From CAWBOV01 sp963790525 (lineage in GTDB: Bacteria > Actinomycetota > Actinomycetes > Mycobacteriales > Jatrophihabitantaceae): a stretch of 64,000 bases of DNA. The notes under the pieces were generated by a model. It saw only the letters and a list, made by a program, of their open reading frames with translations, was not told where the DNA came from and did not search any database. Each line of letters begins with the position of its first letter. The stretch's first letter is position 1. Below are positions 1 through 8,801 of this stretch, piece after piece. The translations under genes were made by a program, and so were the position numbers. Where the stretch lies: contig CAWBOV010000002.1 in assembly GCA_963790525.1 (NCBI GenBank), positions 806,001 to 870,000 of the forward strand. Direction: 5' to 3'.

Positions 1-85
1 TCTGACGCGGTAGCGTCGCGTCCACTCGCGCCCGGGGCGTGGGAACCCGGGCCCCGCGCACCCTTCGTCGAGATTGGACCTCGCC

Positions 86-571
86 ATGCGCAAGGCAATC
101 GTGCTGTCCGCGGCCGTCGCCGCCGTCGTCGTCGGTGCCCTCGCGGTGGTCGGGGGCAGCGTCGCCTCCGCCTCGCCCCTGCACCACCGTCAGCACCACG
201 GCGCCACCTTCACCGTCGTCGAGCACGCCGTCACCGACACGGTCGCCGACACCGGGCCCACGGGCGACAGCCTCGGTGACGTGCTGGCCTTCGCCAACCC
301 CGTCTTCGACGCCACGAACAAGACCAAGGTGGGCAGCGACAACGGGTCCTGCGTGCGGACGAAGGTGGGCGCCGCCTGGGAGTGCTCCTGGACGACGACG
401 CTCAAGGGCGGCTCGCTGGTGGTCGAGGGCCCCTTCTACGACACCAGCGACTCGACGCTGGCCGTCATCGGTGGGACCGGGCAGTGGCAGGGCGCGAAGG
501 GGCAGATGAAGCTGCACGCGCGCGACGCCCAGGGCACCGCCTACGACTTCACCTTCACCCTGCAGCACTGA
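86..571 (+). CDS. Secreted allene-oxide-cyclase/dirigent-like barrel protein
   Basis: Predicted exported protein of about 161 residues. The N-terminus (MRKAIVLSAAVAAVVVGAL...) is a signal peptide with an Ala-rich cleavage region near residue 30. The mature part ends in a GGTG-x-(Y/W)-x-GAKG pattern followed by alternating hydrophobic strands, which is typical of AOC-like/dirigent eight-stranded barrels in actinobacteria. I chose the ATG at 86 rather than the in-frame TTG at 74 because the signal peptide begins there. No catalytic residues can be assigned, and the function in actinobacteria is unknown; it may bind or chaperone a small hydrophobic molecule outside the cell. Confidence 0.6.
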   Translation: MRKAIVLSAAVAAVVVGALAVVGGSVASASPLHHRQHHGATFTVVEHAVTDTVADTGPTGDSLGDVLAFANPVFDATNKTKVGSDNGSCVRTKVGAAWECSWTTTLKGGSLVVEGPFYDTSDSTLAVIGGTGQWQGAKGQMKLHARDAQGTAYDFTFTLQH

Positions 572-597
572 TCCCGATCGAGCAGACCGAGCCGCCC

Positions 598-1407
598 GTG
601 GCCGGACCGAGCCGGCCGGTGGCCGCCCTCGTCGCCATCACCGACCCCGCCGATCCGCGGCTGGACGACTTCCGCGATCTGTCCGACGCCGACGTCCGCC
701 CGGATCGGCGCGGGGTGGTGATGGCCGAGGGCGTGAACGTGGTGCAGCGGCTGCTCAGCTCGCCGTATCCGGTGCGGGCGGTCGTCGGTGTGGCGGCCCG
801 GATCGAGGCGCTCGAGGCCGACCTCGCCCGCACCGGCGCGCCCGCGTACGTCGTCGACAAGTGGCTGCTGTCGGAGGTCGTCGGCTTCCGGGTCACCCGC
901 GGCATCCTGGCGTCGGCGTCCCGTCCGGCGCCTCAGGACGCGGCCGAGCTGATCGCCCGCTCGCACCGGGTGGCCGTGCTGGAGTCGCTGAACGACTTCG
1001 AGAACCTCGGTTCGCTGTTCCGCAACGCGGCGGCGTTCGGCGTCGACGCGGTCCTGCTCGACCCGCAGACGGCCGACCCGCTGTACCGCCGCAGTGTCCG
1101 GGTGTCGATGGGGCACGTGCTGAGGGTGCCGTTCGCGGTGCTGCCCGGTGCGTGGCCTGACTCGCTCGGCCTGCTGCAGCGGCACGGCTTCGAGGTACTG
1201 GCGCTCACGCCGCGGGCTGCGGCGGCGCGGCTGCGCGACGTCGTGCCGCCGGAGCGCTGGGCGGTGCTGGTGGGTGCCGAGGGGCCCGGCCTGACCGACG
1301 CCGCTCTGGCCGCGGCCGACCGCCTGGTGCGGATCCCCATGTCCGCCGAGGTCGACTCGCTGAATGTGGCGACCGCCGCAGCCGTCGCCTTCGCGCACCT
1401 GACGTGA
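598..1407 (+). CDS. SpoU/TrmH-family RNA 2'-O-methyltransferase
   Basis: Transfers a methyl group from SAM to a ribose 2'-OH of tRNA or rRNA. All three SpoU motifs are visible: the N-L-G-S-L-F-R-N-A motif near residue 138, the V-G-A-E-G-P-G-L motif near 222, and I-P-M-x(5)-S-L-N-V-A near 246. An N-terminal substrate-binding region of about 100 residues precedes the knot domain, as in 23S rRNA methyltransferases of the TsnR/TrmH group. The frame is open further upstream, but homology starts about at the GTG at 598, giving about 269 residues. The exact RNA target cannot be read from sequence. Confidence 0.85.
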   Translation: MAGPSRPVAALVAITDPADPRLDDFRDLSDADVRPDRRGVVMAEGVNVVQRLLSSPYPVRAVVGVAARIEALEADLARTGAPAYVVDKWLLSEVVGFRVTRGILASASRPAPQDAAELIARSHRVAVLESLNDFENLGSLFRNAAAFGVDAVLLDPQTADPLYRRSVRVSMGHVLRVPFAVLPGAWPDSLGLLQRHGFEVLALTPRAAAARLRDVVPPERWAVLVGAEGPGLTDAALAAADRLVRIPMSAEVDSLNVATAAAVAFAHLT

Positions 1408-1426
1408 CCGTGGCAGGGTGGAGGGC

Positions 1427-1708
1427 ATGACGGATCAGGTGACGGTGGTGGACAACCCGCAGGCCCAGCGCTACGAGCTGAGCCTGGACGGGAAGGTCGT
1501 CGGGCTGGCGACCTACTCCGTCAGCGCGGACACGATGACCATCCCGCACACCGAGGTCAACCCGAGCGTGGGCGGCCGCGGCCTCGGCGGCGTGATGGTC
1601 AAGTTCGCCCTCGACGACGCCCGGGCTCGTGGACTGCGAGTCGAGCCGGCCTGCCCGTTCGTCGGCTACTACATCCAGCGACACCCGGAGTACGCCGACC
1701 TGCTCTGA
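1427..1708 (+). CDS. Small GNAT-like N-acetyltransferase (YidJ type)
   Basis: A compact protein of about 93 residues of the minimal GNAT type (acetyl-CoA binding, no extra N-terminal strands). The acetyl-CoA loop is seen as V-G-G-R-G-L-G-G-V-M near residue 46, followed by a helix and a C-terminal P-x-C-P-F-V-x-x-Y strand with a conserved Cys and Tyr, as in the YjdJ/NATD1 family. The ATG at 1427 is preferred; a GTG at 1418 is in frame. It lies 19 bases after the methyltransferase on the same strand. The substrate is unknown. Confidence 0.75.
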   Translation: MTDQVTVVDNPQAQRYELSLDGKVVGLATYSVSADTMTIPHTEVNPSVGGRGLGGVMVKFALDDARARGLRVEPACPFVGYYIQRHPEYADLL

Positions 1709-1741
1709 CCGCGCGGCCACCCCGCCCAAGCCGACCCGGCC

Positions 1742-3631
1742 TCAGACGAGCGAATCGCTCCAGGACTCGTGCAGCGAGGCGAACTGCCCGCCGCCCTCTG
1801 CGATCAGGGCGGCCGGTTCGCCGTCCTCGATGATGACACCGTCGGCCAGCACGAGGACCCGGTCGGCGATCTCCACCGTCGAGAGCCGGTGGGCGATGAT
1901 CAGCGCCGTGCGGTCGCGCAGCACCGTGCGCAACGCCCGCTGCACGGTCCGCTCGGTCGGCACGTCGAGGGAGGACGTCGCCTCGTCGAGGATCAGCACC
2001 GCCGGGTCGGCCAGGAACGCGCGGGCGAAGGCGACCAGTTGCCGCTGGCCCGCGGACAGGCGCCCACCCCGCTTGCGCACGTCGGTGTCGTAGCCCTCGG
2101 GGAGCGCGCTGATGAACTCGTCGGCGCCGACCGCGCGGGCCGCGTCCACCACCTCCTCCCGGGTCGCGTCGGGGCGGCCGAAGGCGATGTTGTCGCCGAC
2201 GGAGCCGGAGAAGAGGAACCCGTCCTGGGTCACCATCACCACCGCCGCGCGCAGGTCGGCCTCGCTGAGGTCGCGCAGGTCGACACCGTCCAGGCGCACG
2301 GTGCCCGACGTCGGGTCGTAGAACCGCGAGATCAACTTGGCGATCGTGGACTTCCCCGCCCCGGTCGCCCCGACCAGCGCCACCGTCTGGCCGGCGGGGA
2401 CGTGCAGGTCGAGTTCGGGCAGCACCGGGCGCTGCCCCTCCGTCGCGGCCAGGTAGGCGAAGGAGACCGAGTCGAGGTCGACGGCTCCGGAACTGGGCTG
2501 CGGGAGCGGGACCGGGTGTGCCGGCTCCGGGACCGACGGCTCCTCGGCGAGCACCAGCGCGATCTTCTCCAGGGCCGCGTTCGCCGACTGCAGGGAGTTC
2601 AGGAACATCGCGATGTCCTGCATGGGGCCGTAGAACTGGTTGAGGTACAGCAGGAACGCGGTGAGGATGCCGAGCTGCAGGCCGCCGTCGGTGACCCGGA
2701 TGCCACCGACGATCAGGATCGCGACCGTGGCGACGTTGCCGATGAGGGCGACACCGGGCATGAAGACCGCATGCAGCCGGAACGCCGACGCGTTGGCGGT
2801 GCGGTAGTCGCCGTTCAGCCGGGCGAAGAGCGTGGCGTTGCGCGGCTCCCTGCGGAACGTCTGCACCGCGCGGATGCCGTTCAGCGTCTCCACGAACTGG
2901 ACGATGACGGCCGCGATCGCCTCACGCGTGTGCCGGAAGACCACCGCCGACCGGACCGCGAACCACCGGTACAGGAACCAGAGCGGCACGAACGACAGCA
3001 GCGCGATCGCCGCGAGCGGCAGGTCGAGGATGAGCAGGATCACCGAGATCGAGACGATGTTCAGTACCGCCGTCACGAGGCCGTCCATCGCCGAGGAGAG
3101 CAGCTCGTTGAGCGTGTCGACGTCGGAGGTGAGCCGCGAGATGACGCGCCCCGAGGTGAACGATTCGTGGAAGGAGACCGACAGCGCCTGGACGTGGTCG
3201 AAGAGCTGGCGGCGCAGGTCGAAGAGCACGTTCTGCCCGATGCGGCCGGCGCGCAGCAGGAAGATGCGGTTGAGCGCGCCGGACAGCAGCGCGGTCGCGA
3301 GCAGGGCACAGCCGATGACGGTGATGGTGGTGTAGTTGCCGCGCCGCGAGGCATCGGGCAGGCCGTGGTCGATCGCCAGGCCCACGAGCCAGGGGCCGGC
3401 GAGCATGCTGAAGTTCTGGCCCAGCACGATGACGACGAGCCAGATGAGTGCCCGCCGGTGCGGGCGCAGCAGCGAACCCAGCAGGGCCCGCGCCTCCCTG
3501 CGCAGCCTCGGCACGGCGCTGCCGTCGACCGGGACGACGTCCTCGTCGGAGGTCTGGTCCAGCTGCCCCTTCCAGGCGTCGGCGACCGGCTCCTCCTCGA
3601 ACTGCTCCAGCAACGGTTCCTCGTCCGGCAT
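1742..3631 (-). CDS. ABC exporter half-transporter, catalytic-site subunit
   Basis: Type IV (B-family) exporter subunit of 629 residues: an N-terminal extension of about 60, six membrane segments (about 60-340), then an ATPase domain. Walker A is GATGAGKST near 422. Walker B ends LDEAT near 545, with the catalytic Glu intact. The signature is LSAGQ instead of LSGGQ. Its start overlaps the stop of the upstream half-transporter by one base, so the two are translationally coupled and should form a heterodimer. The intact Glu here and the Glu-to-Asp change in the partner are the mark of heterodimeric exporters with one active and one degenerate ATP site. The cargo is probably a drug or lipid, but this is inference. 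Confidence 0.9.
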   Translation of the reverse strand: MPDEEPLLEQFEEEPVADAWKGQLDQTSDEDVVPVDGSAVPRLRREARALLGSLLRPHRRALIWLVVIVLGQNFSMLAGPWLVGLAIDHGLPDASRRGNYTTITVIGCALLATALLSGALNRIFLLRAGRIGQNVLFDLRRQLFDHVQALSVSFHESFTSGRVISRLTSDVDTLNELLSSAMDGLVTAVLNIVSISVILLILDLPLAAIALLSFVPLWFLYRWFAVRSAVVFRHTREAIAAVIVQFVETLNGIRAVQTFRREPRNATLFARLNGDYRTANASAFRLHAVFMPGVALIGNVATVAILIVGGIRVTDGGLQLGILTAFLLYLNQFYGPMQDIAMFLNSLQSANAALEKIALVLAEEPSVPEPAHPVPLPQPSSGAVDLDSVSFAYLAATEGQRPVLPELDLHVPAGQTVALVGATGAGKSTIAKLISRFYDPTSGTVRLDGVDLRDLSEADLRAAVVMVTQDGFLFSGSVGDNIAFGRPDATREEVVDAARAVGADEFISALPEGYDTDVRKRGGRLSAGQRQLVAFARAFLADPAVLILDEATSSLDVPTERTVQRALRTVLRDRTALIIAHRLSTVEIADRVLVLADGVIIEDGEPAALIAEGGGQFASLHESWSDSLV

Positions 3632-5430
3632 CAGGAGACCTCCAGTTCGGAATCCTGCGCCAGCAGGTCGTGGTAGGCCCGTGATCGCTCCAGCAGTTCC
3701 GAGTGCGTGCCGACGTCGGTGATCCGGCCGTCCTCGAGCAGTGCCACGCGATCGGCGAGCAGGACGGTCGAGGGGCGGTGCGCCACGATCAGCGCGGTGG
3801 TGGAGCCCAGCACCCGCCGCAGCGCCTGCTCGACGAGCGCCTCGGTGTTGACGTCCAGGGCCGAGAGCGGGTCGTCGAGCACGAGCACCCGGGGGCGCCC
3901 CAGCACCGAGCGGGCCAGTGCCAGGCGCTGGCGCTGGCCGCCGGACAGGGAGAGGCCCTGCTCGCCGATCCGCGTCTCCAGGCCGTAGGGCAGGTCGTGG
4001 ACGAAGCCGGCCTGGGCGATGTCGATGGCCTCGTCGACGTCGGCCTGGGAGGTGCCCGGCCGCCCGAGGGTCAGGTTCTCGCGCACGCTGGCCGAGAACA
4101 GGGTCGCGTCCTCGAAGGCCATCGCGACGATGGTGCGCAGATCCACCAGGCGCAGGTCCCGCACGTCCGTGCCGTCGATGGTCACGCGGCCGCCGGTGAC
4201 GTCGAACAGCCGCGGGACCAGCGCGGTGAGGGTGGTCTTGCCGGATCCGGTCGAGCCCACCAGCGCCATGGTCTCGCCGGGGCGGATCTCCAGGTCGATT
4301 CCGTCGAGGACCGCCGAGTCGGCTCCCGGATAGGCGAACACGACGCCCTCGAAGCGCACGGTGCTCTGCGCCCGCGGGCTCGGCTCCACCGGCGTGACGG
4401 GGTCGACGATCGTCGGCACCGCGTCGAGGATCTCGAAGACCCGCCGAGCGGCGCTGGCCGCCTCCTGGGTGACCGCGAGCAGCCAGCCCATCGACGCCAG
4501 CGGCCAGATCAGGCGCAGGTACAGCGTCACGAAGGCCACGAACGCGCCGATGGACAGGCTGCCGTGCGCGACCGCGGTGACCCCGCCCACGGTCACGCCG
4601 GCGAGCACGATCTGGGGGTAGGCCTCCAGCATCGTGAAGAACACCGACAACGTGACCACCTTGGCCAGTTCGGCGTGGCGCAGCGTGGTGGCGCCCTCGG
4701 TGAACTGGGCCAGGATCAGCGGGCGGCGGCCGTAGGACTTGATCACGCGGATGCCGAGCGCGGATTCCTCGACCGAGGTGGCGAGGTCGCCGGTGAGGTC
4801 CTGGGCGCGGCGGGCCTCGCGGTTGTAGCGGTTCTCGAAGTACCGGGTGGCGACGGCCATCGGGATCATGATCACGACGACGAAGAGCCCCAGCCAGAAG
4901 TGGATGTGCAGCAGCAGGAGTGCCACGACCACCACGGTCGTGCCGTTGGCGATGAGGAAGACGAAGGCGAAGCCGATGAAGCGCCGCAGCGTGCTGAGAT
5001 CGGTGCTCAGCCGGGACAGCAGCTGGCCGCTGGGCCAGCGGTCATGGAAGGCGACCGGCAGCCGCTGGACGTGCTCGTACAGGTCCCGGCGCAGGTCGGT
5101 CTCGATGCCCAGCGCACTGCTCGCCATGGCCCACCGCCGCAGGAAGAACAGCACCGCCTCGGCCACGCCGAGGAGCAACGCGAGCCCGGCGAGGGGCCAG
5201 ATCCCGGAGACGTTCCCGTCGTGGATCGGTCCGTTGACGACCTGCCCGATCACGAGCGGGACCAGGACCTGGGCCAGCATCGCGCCGAACGCGGTGAGGA
5301 TCATGAACCACATCGCGCCGCGGTAGGGGCGAACCCACGGGCGCAGACGCAGGAGCGGGCGCAGGCCGCTGGCTTCGGTCGGGCTCTGCTCCGTCGACCC
5401 GTCGGCGAGTACGGGCGAGGATGCAGTCAC
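3631..5430 (-). CDS. ABC exporter half-transporter, degenerate-site subunit
   Basis: Half-transporter of 599 residues: six membrane segments (about 40-320) and an ATPase domain with Walker A GSTGSGKTT near 393. The signature is canonical LSGGQ, and Walker B reads LVLDDPLS near 520, so Asp replaces the catalytic Glu. Its LSGGQ completes the active site of the partner encoded immediately downstream, while its own Walker B contributes to the degenerate site. The start is GTG at 5430. Upstream lie a -10-like TAACGT ending 8 bases before the GTG, suggesting a leaderless mRNA, and a perfect 7-bp dyad. It lies 48 bases after sepH on the same strand. Confidence 0.9.
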   Translation of the reverse strand: MTASSPVLADGSTEQSPTEASGLRPLLRLRPWVRPYRGAMWFMILTAFGAMLAQVLVPLVIGQVVNGPIHDGNVSGIWPLAGLALLLGVAEAVLFFLRRWAMASSALGIETDLRRDLYEHVQRLPVAFHDRWPSGQLLSRLSTDLSTLRRFIGFAFVFLIANGTTVVVVALLLLHIHFWLGLFVVVIMIPMAVATRYFENRYNREARRAQDLTGDLATSVEESALGIRVIKSYGRRPLILAQFTEGATTLRHAELAKVVTLSVFFTMLEAYPQIVLAGVTVGGVTAVAHGSLSIGAFVAFVTLYLRLIWPLASMGWLLAVTQEAASAARRVFEILDAVPTIVDPVTPVEPSPRAQSTVRFEGVVFAYPGADSAVLDGIDLEIRPGETMALVGSTGSGKTTLTALVPRLFDVTGGRVTIDGTDVRDLRLVDLRTIVAMAFEDATLFSASVRENLTLGRPGTSQADVDEAIDIAQAGFVHDLPYGLETRIGEQGLSLSGGQRQRLALARSVLGRPRVLVLDDPLSALDVNTEALVEQALRRVLGSTTALIVAHRPSTVLLADRVALLEDGRITDVGTHSELLERSRAYHDLLAQDSELEVS

Positions 5431-5434
5431 GTTG

Positions 5435-5454
5435 ACCTACGTTAAACCGTAGGT
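5435..5454. promoter_or_regulatory. Perfect dyad over the ABC exporter promoter
   Basis: Arms ACCTACG and CGTAGGT are perfect inverted repeats separated by 6 bases (TTAAAC on the plus strand). On the minus strand a -10-like TAACGT (5444 to 5439) lies inside the dyad and ends 8 bases before the GTG start of the exporter, so a repressor bound here would block transcription. The regulator is not identified; no adjacent gene is an obvious candidate. Confidence 0.5.
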
Positions 5455-5478
5455 CCGACATCGCGCGAACTGATTAAT

Positions 5479-6429
5479 TCAGTCCTGCTTGCGGCGAACG
5501 CCCAGCAGGATGTCGTCCCACGACGGGATCTTCGTCTGCTCGCGCGCGGCCTTGGAGCGCCCGCTGCCGCGGTGGACCGCCGGGGGCTCGGCCTCGGCCG
5601 CCGGCTCGGAGTGGCCGAAGAGGTCGTCGGACAGCGTGGGCTCCCGCGGCTCGGCGGGGACGGCGTGCTGCGGCGGGCGGATCGGGTCGGCCAGGCGCAG
5701 GGGCAGCGGTGGCTCGTCGTCGCTCGGGACCGGGGTGTAGGTGCGCGACTCGGTCGCCTCCTGGTCGAAGAGCTCCTCCTGGGCGCGGCGGCGGGCGTCG
5801 GCCTCGGGGTCCTCGACGGGGTCCGGGACGGCGCGCACGACGGGGCGCAGCGGGCGTTCGGAGAGCAGGTCGGAGCCGATCTCGTCGGCCGGCAGCACGG
5901 TCCGGGCGGTCAGCGAGAAGGCCCAGTGGGCGTGCCGCTCGGTCTCCCCGGCCGTCCAGGAGGCGATGACCACCCAGGAGCCGTCCGGGCGGCGGAAGGA
6001 GTCCCAGGACACCGACAGGGGGTCGATCCCGTGGGCGGCGAAGCGGCGGTCGACGGTCTCGCCGAAGGGCACCAGGGCGCCGTCCCCGTCACGGCGGGCG
6101 CGGGCCCGGCGCGCCTCGTCGCCGACCCGGGCGCGCTCCTCGAGCACCGGGAAGGCGAAGCGCATGACCCGCTCGATGGAGGTGCCGCTGTCGGCCGCCA
6201 GGTCCTCCGGCGACTCGCCGCTGCGCACCCTGACCTGGATGTCACGGGGGCTCAGTTGGACGTCCGGGCGGGGAGGTACGACTGACACGGGGGCCTCGGC
6301 TTCTGCCTGCGGAGTGATCGCGGCGCGTAGCTCGGCGTCGACGGGGAGCTGGAACTGCTCGCCGTCGACTGTCTCGGCGACGACGATCGAGTCACCGTCG
6401 CCCGGGCCGACCACCCGGAGCATTCGCAT
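5479..6429 (-). CDS. sepH: Septation protein SepH (DUF3071)
   Basis: Actinobacterial FtsZ-interacting protein that promotes Z-ring assembly. The N-terminal domain starts MRMLRVVGPGDG and carries the helix-turn-helix-like stretch (about residues 58-105, S-P-R-D-I-Q through R-V-M-R-F-A). A low-complexity acidic/Pro linker follows, and the C-terminal end holds the conserved P-S-W-D-D-I-L-L-G motif near 306. The length (316) fits the family. It is transcribed with serC upstream (35-base gap) and the ABC exporter downstream. Confidence 0.92.
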   Translation of the reverse strand: MRMLRVVGPGDGDSIVVAETVDGEQFQLPVDAELRAAITPQAEAEAPVSVVPPRPDVQLSPRDIQVRVRSGESPEDLAADSGTSIERVMRFAFPVLEERARVGDEARRARARRDGDGALVPFGETVDRRFAAHGIDPLSVSWDSFRRPDGSWVVIASWTAGETERHAHWAFSLTARTVLPADEIGSDLLSERPLRPVVRAVPDPVEDPEADARRRAQEELFDQEATESRTYTPVPSDDEPPLPLRLADPIRPPQHAVPAEPREPTLSDDLFGHSEPAAEAEPPAVHRGSGRSKAAREQTKIPSWDDILLGVRRKQD

Positions 6430-6464
6430 CCCCCGACTTTAGAGCACGCACCCGGCAAAGCCGC

Positions 6465-7580
6465 TCAGGCGAGGTGATCGACGACGAAGTCCACGCACGC
6501 GGTCAGCGCCTCGACGTCCGCGGGGTCGACCGCCGGGTACATGCCGATGCGCAGCTGGTTGCGGCCGAGCCCGCGGTACGGCTCGGTGTCGACGATGCCG
6601 TTGGCGCGCAGCACGGCCGCGACCGCCGCCGCGTCGACCGGGGCGGCGAGGTCGATCGTGCCGACGACAGGGCTGCGCAGGGCCGGGTCGGTGACGAACG
6701 GCGTGGCGTAGTCCGAGCTCTCGGCCCACCGGTACAGGCGGGCGGAGGACAGCGCGCTGCGACGGGCCGCCCACGCCATCCCGCCGCGGGCGAGCATCCA
6801 GTCGATCTGGTGGGCGAGCAGCCAGAGCGTGCCGATCGCCGGGGTGTTGTAGGTCTGGTCCTTGGCCGAGTTGTCGATGGCCAGCCCGAGATCCAGGGAC
6901 GGCGGCGTCCAGCGCCCCGCTGCCGCGAGCTCGGCCACCCGGTCCAGAGCGGCGGGCGACAGCACCGCCAGCCACAGCCCGCCCTCGCCGGCGAAGGCTT
7001 TCTGCGGGGCGAAGTACCACGCGTCGGTCTGCGTCAGATCGGTCGGGATCGCGCCGGCCGCCGACGTCGCGTCGACCAGCATGAGCGCGCCGGGGTCGGC
7101 GCCGCCCACCCGGGACACCGGCAGCGTCACGCCGGTGGACGTCTCGTTCTGCGGCCAGGCGTAGACGTCGACACCCGCGTGCGGCTCGGGCAGCAGCCCT
7201 GACCCGGCGTCTGCCCGCGCCACGCTCGGCTCGTCCAGGAACGGGGCGCCGGTGGTCACCGCGGCGAACTTGGCCGAGAACTCGCCGCACACGACGTGGT
7301 GCGCCCGCTGCCGGACCAGGCCGAAGGCCGCCGCGTCCCAGAAGGCCGTCGAGCCACCGTTGCCGAGCACCACTTCGTACCCGTCCGGGATGTCGAGCAG
7401 CTCGCGCAGCCCCTGCCGGATGCGACCGACCAGCGCCTTCACGGGCGGCTGGCGGTGACTGGTACCCCAGGGCGCCGCGGTGGCCATCAGCGACAGGGCG
7501 TCGCCGAAGACCTTGGACGGTCCCGACCCGAACCGTCCGTCCGCTGGTTTGACGGCGTCGGGGATCCGGATCTCTGTCAC
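6465..7580 (-). CDS. serC: Phosphoserine aminotransferase
   Basis: PLP-dependent conversion of 3-phosphohydroxypyruvate plus glutamate to phosphoserine in serine biosynthesis. The 371-residue protein is of the actinobacterial type (start M-T-E-I-R-I-P-D, G-P-S-K-V near 20). The Schiff-base lysine is in F-A-P-Q-K-A-F-A-G near residue 194, and D-A-T-S-A-A-G binds PLP. The start is GTG at 7580, only 6 bases after the LtrA gene stop, so it is likely co-transcribed with it. Confidence 0.93.
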   Translation of the reverse strand: MTEIRIPDAVKPADGRFGSGPSKVFGDALSLMATAAPWGTSHRQPPVKALVGRIRQGLRELLDIPDGYEVVLGNGGSTAFWDAAAFGLVRQRAHHVVCGEFSAKFAAVTTGAPFLDEPSVARADAGSGLLPEPHAGVDVYAWPQNETSTGVTLPVSRVGGADPGALMLVDATSAAGAIPTDLTQTDAWYFAPQKAFAGEGGLWLAVLSPAALDRVAELAAAGRWTPPSLDLGLAIDNSAKDQTYNTPAIGTLWLLAHQIDWMLARGGMAWAARRSALSSARLYRWAESSDYATPFVTDPALRSPVVGTIDLAAPVDAAAVAAVLRANGIVDTEPYRGLGRNQLRIGMYPAVDPADVEALTACVDFVVDHLA

Positions 7581-7586
7581 GGTGGG

Positions 7587-8801
7587 TCAGTCTTCCATCT
7601 CGGCGGTAGCGGATTCGGCGGCGCCGGAGTGCTCGCGATGGCGGACCTGCTCGCGCCAGTCGCGGAAGGCCCACACCTCCCAGCCCACGAGCGCGACGAG
7701 CGCCGCGGCCGGGATCGCCAGCAGCGCGACGGTGCCGAGCCCCGACGTGACCGGGACGGCCACCAGGAGCACGACCATGGTCACGGCCCGTCCCCGGTTG
7801 AGCGAGCCGATGTTGCGCAGCCGGAAGGCCAGGTGCGCCGCCAGGTACAGCGCGATCCCGCCGAACAGCGCGTACCGCCCCGCGTCGACGTTACGGCCGG
7901 GCACGAGCAGGGCCAGCCCGAGCGCGGTGAACACGATGCCGCAGACCATCGGCAGGTGGAGATAGGTGTACGAGTCGCGGGCCAGCCGTGCCCGCCGGAC
8001 CCCGGTCGAGGCGATCAGCACACCTTCCGCGACGAGCGCGACGACGTCGAAGTAGAGCCACCACAGGCACACCGCGATCGCCAGACCGCACAGCAGCGCC
8101 ACGGCGGTGTGCAGGGTGAGCTGCCCGGTCGAGGCCGCCGCACCGAGGTCCACGACCGACTCCCCGATGGCGATGATGATGATCAGGCTGAACCGCTCGG
8201 CGAAGTGCGACGCGCTGGGCAGGCGCCACCGGGTGGAGCGCACGAAGTACACGCCCGCCTGATCGATGAGGACGCTGGCCAGCCACCACCACACGCGGTC
8301 GTGGGCGGACACGAACGCGCCGACGGCGAGGGGCACGAGGCTCACCGTCGCCACCGTGAACATCGTTGCGATCACGCCCTGCAGCTGGCGGTCGCTGCCA
8401 GCGGCCACGAGGTACACCGCCAGGTGGACCATCCGCTCGAAGGCGTACGCGATCACGAGGACCCCGGCGGCGTTGCCGTGCTCGTCGAAGGCGTGCGGGA
8501 TGCTGATCGCCACGAAGAACATGCCCGCCATCGCCAGGATCATCGCCAGCCGGAGCAGTCCCTCGTCTGCCTTGGCCTGATTGCCCAGCCAGGCGTAGGC
8601 CGACCAGCCGAACCACACGACGGTGAGCATGATCAGCCCCTCGAGGACCGAGCGGCCGCCCACGTGGTGCTCCATCACGCCGGTGACGTTGGTGATCGCG
8701 TAGACGAAGACCAGGTCGAAGAGCAGCTCGAGCGTCGTCACCCGGTGCGAGTCGTCGGTCGGGTGCAGGTGCGCCCGCACCACAGCCCACGGCCTGCTCA
8801 C
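7587..8801 (-). CDS. Low temperature requirement protein A (LtrA) family membrane protein
   Basis: Integral membrane protein of about 404 residues with many hydrophobic helices. The LtrA hallmark T-T-L-E-L-F-x-D-L-V-F-V-Y-A is near residue 21, and the conserved H-F-A-E-R-F ... I-A-I-G-E-S is in the middle. The open frame extends to 9104, but the true start is the GTG at 8801, which overlaps the TetR stop (GTGA). The family is linked to low-temperature growth in Listeria; its molecular activity is not established. Coupling to the TetR gene suggests control by that regulator. Confidence 0.85.
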   Translation of the reverse strand: MSRPWAVVRAHLHPTDDSHRVTTLELLFDLVFVYAITNVTGVMEHHVGGRSVLEGLIMLTVVWFGWSAYAWLGNQAKADEGLLRLAMILAMAGMFFVAISIPHAFDEHGNAAGVLVIAYAFERMVHLAVYLVAAGSDRQLQGVIATMFTVATVSLVPLAVGAFVSAHDRVWWWLASVLIDQAGVYFVRSTRWRLPSASHFAERFSLIIIIAIGESVVDLGAAASTGQLTLHTAVALLCGLAIAVCLWWLYFDVVALVAEGVLIASTGVRRARLARDSYTYLHLPMVCGIVFTALGLALLVPGRNVDAGRYALFGGIALYLAAHLAFRLRNIGSLNRGRAVTMVVLLVAVPVTSGLGTVALLAIPAAALVALVGWEVWAFRDWREQVRHREHSGAAESATAEMED

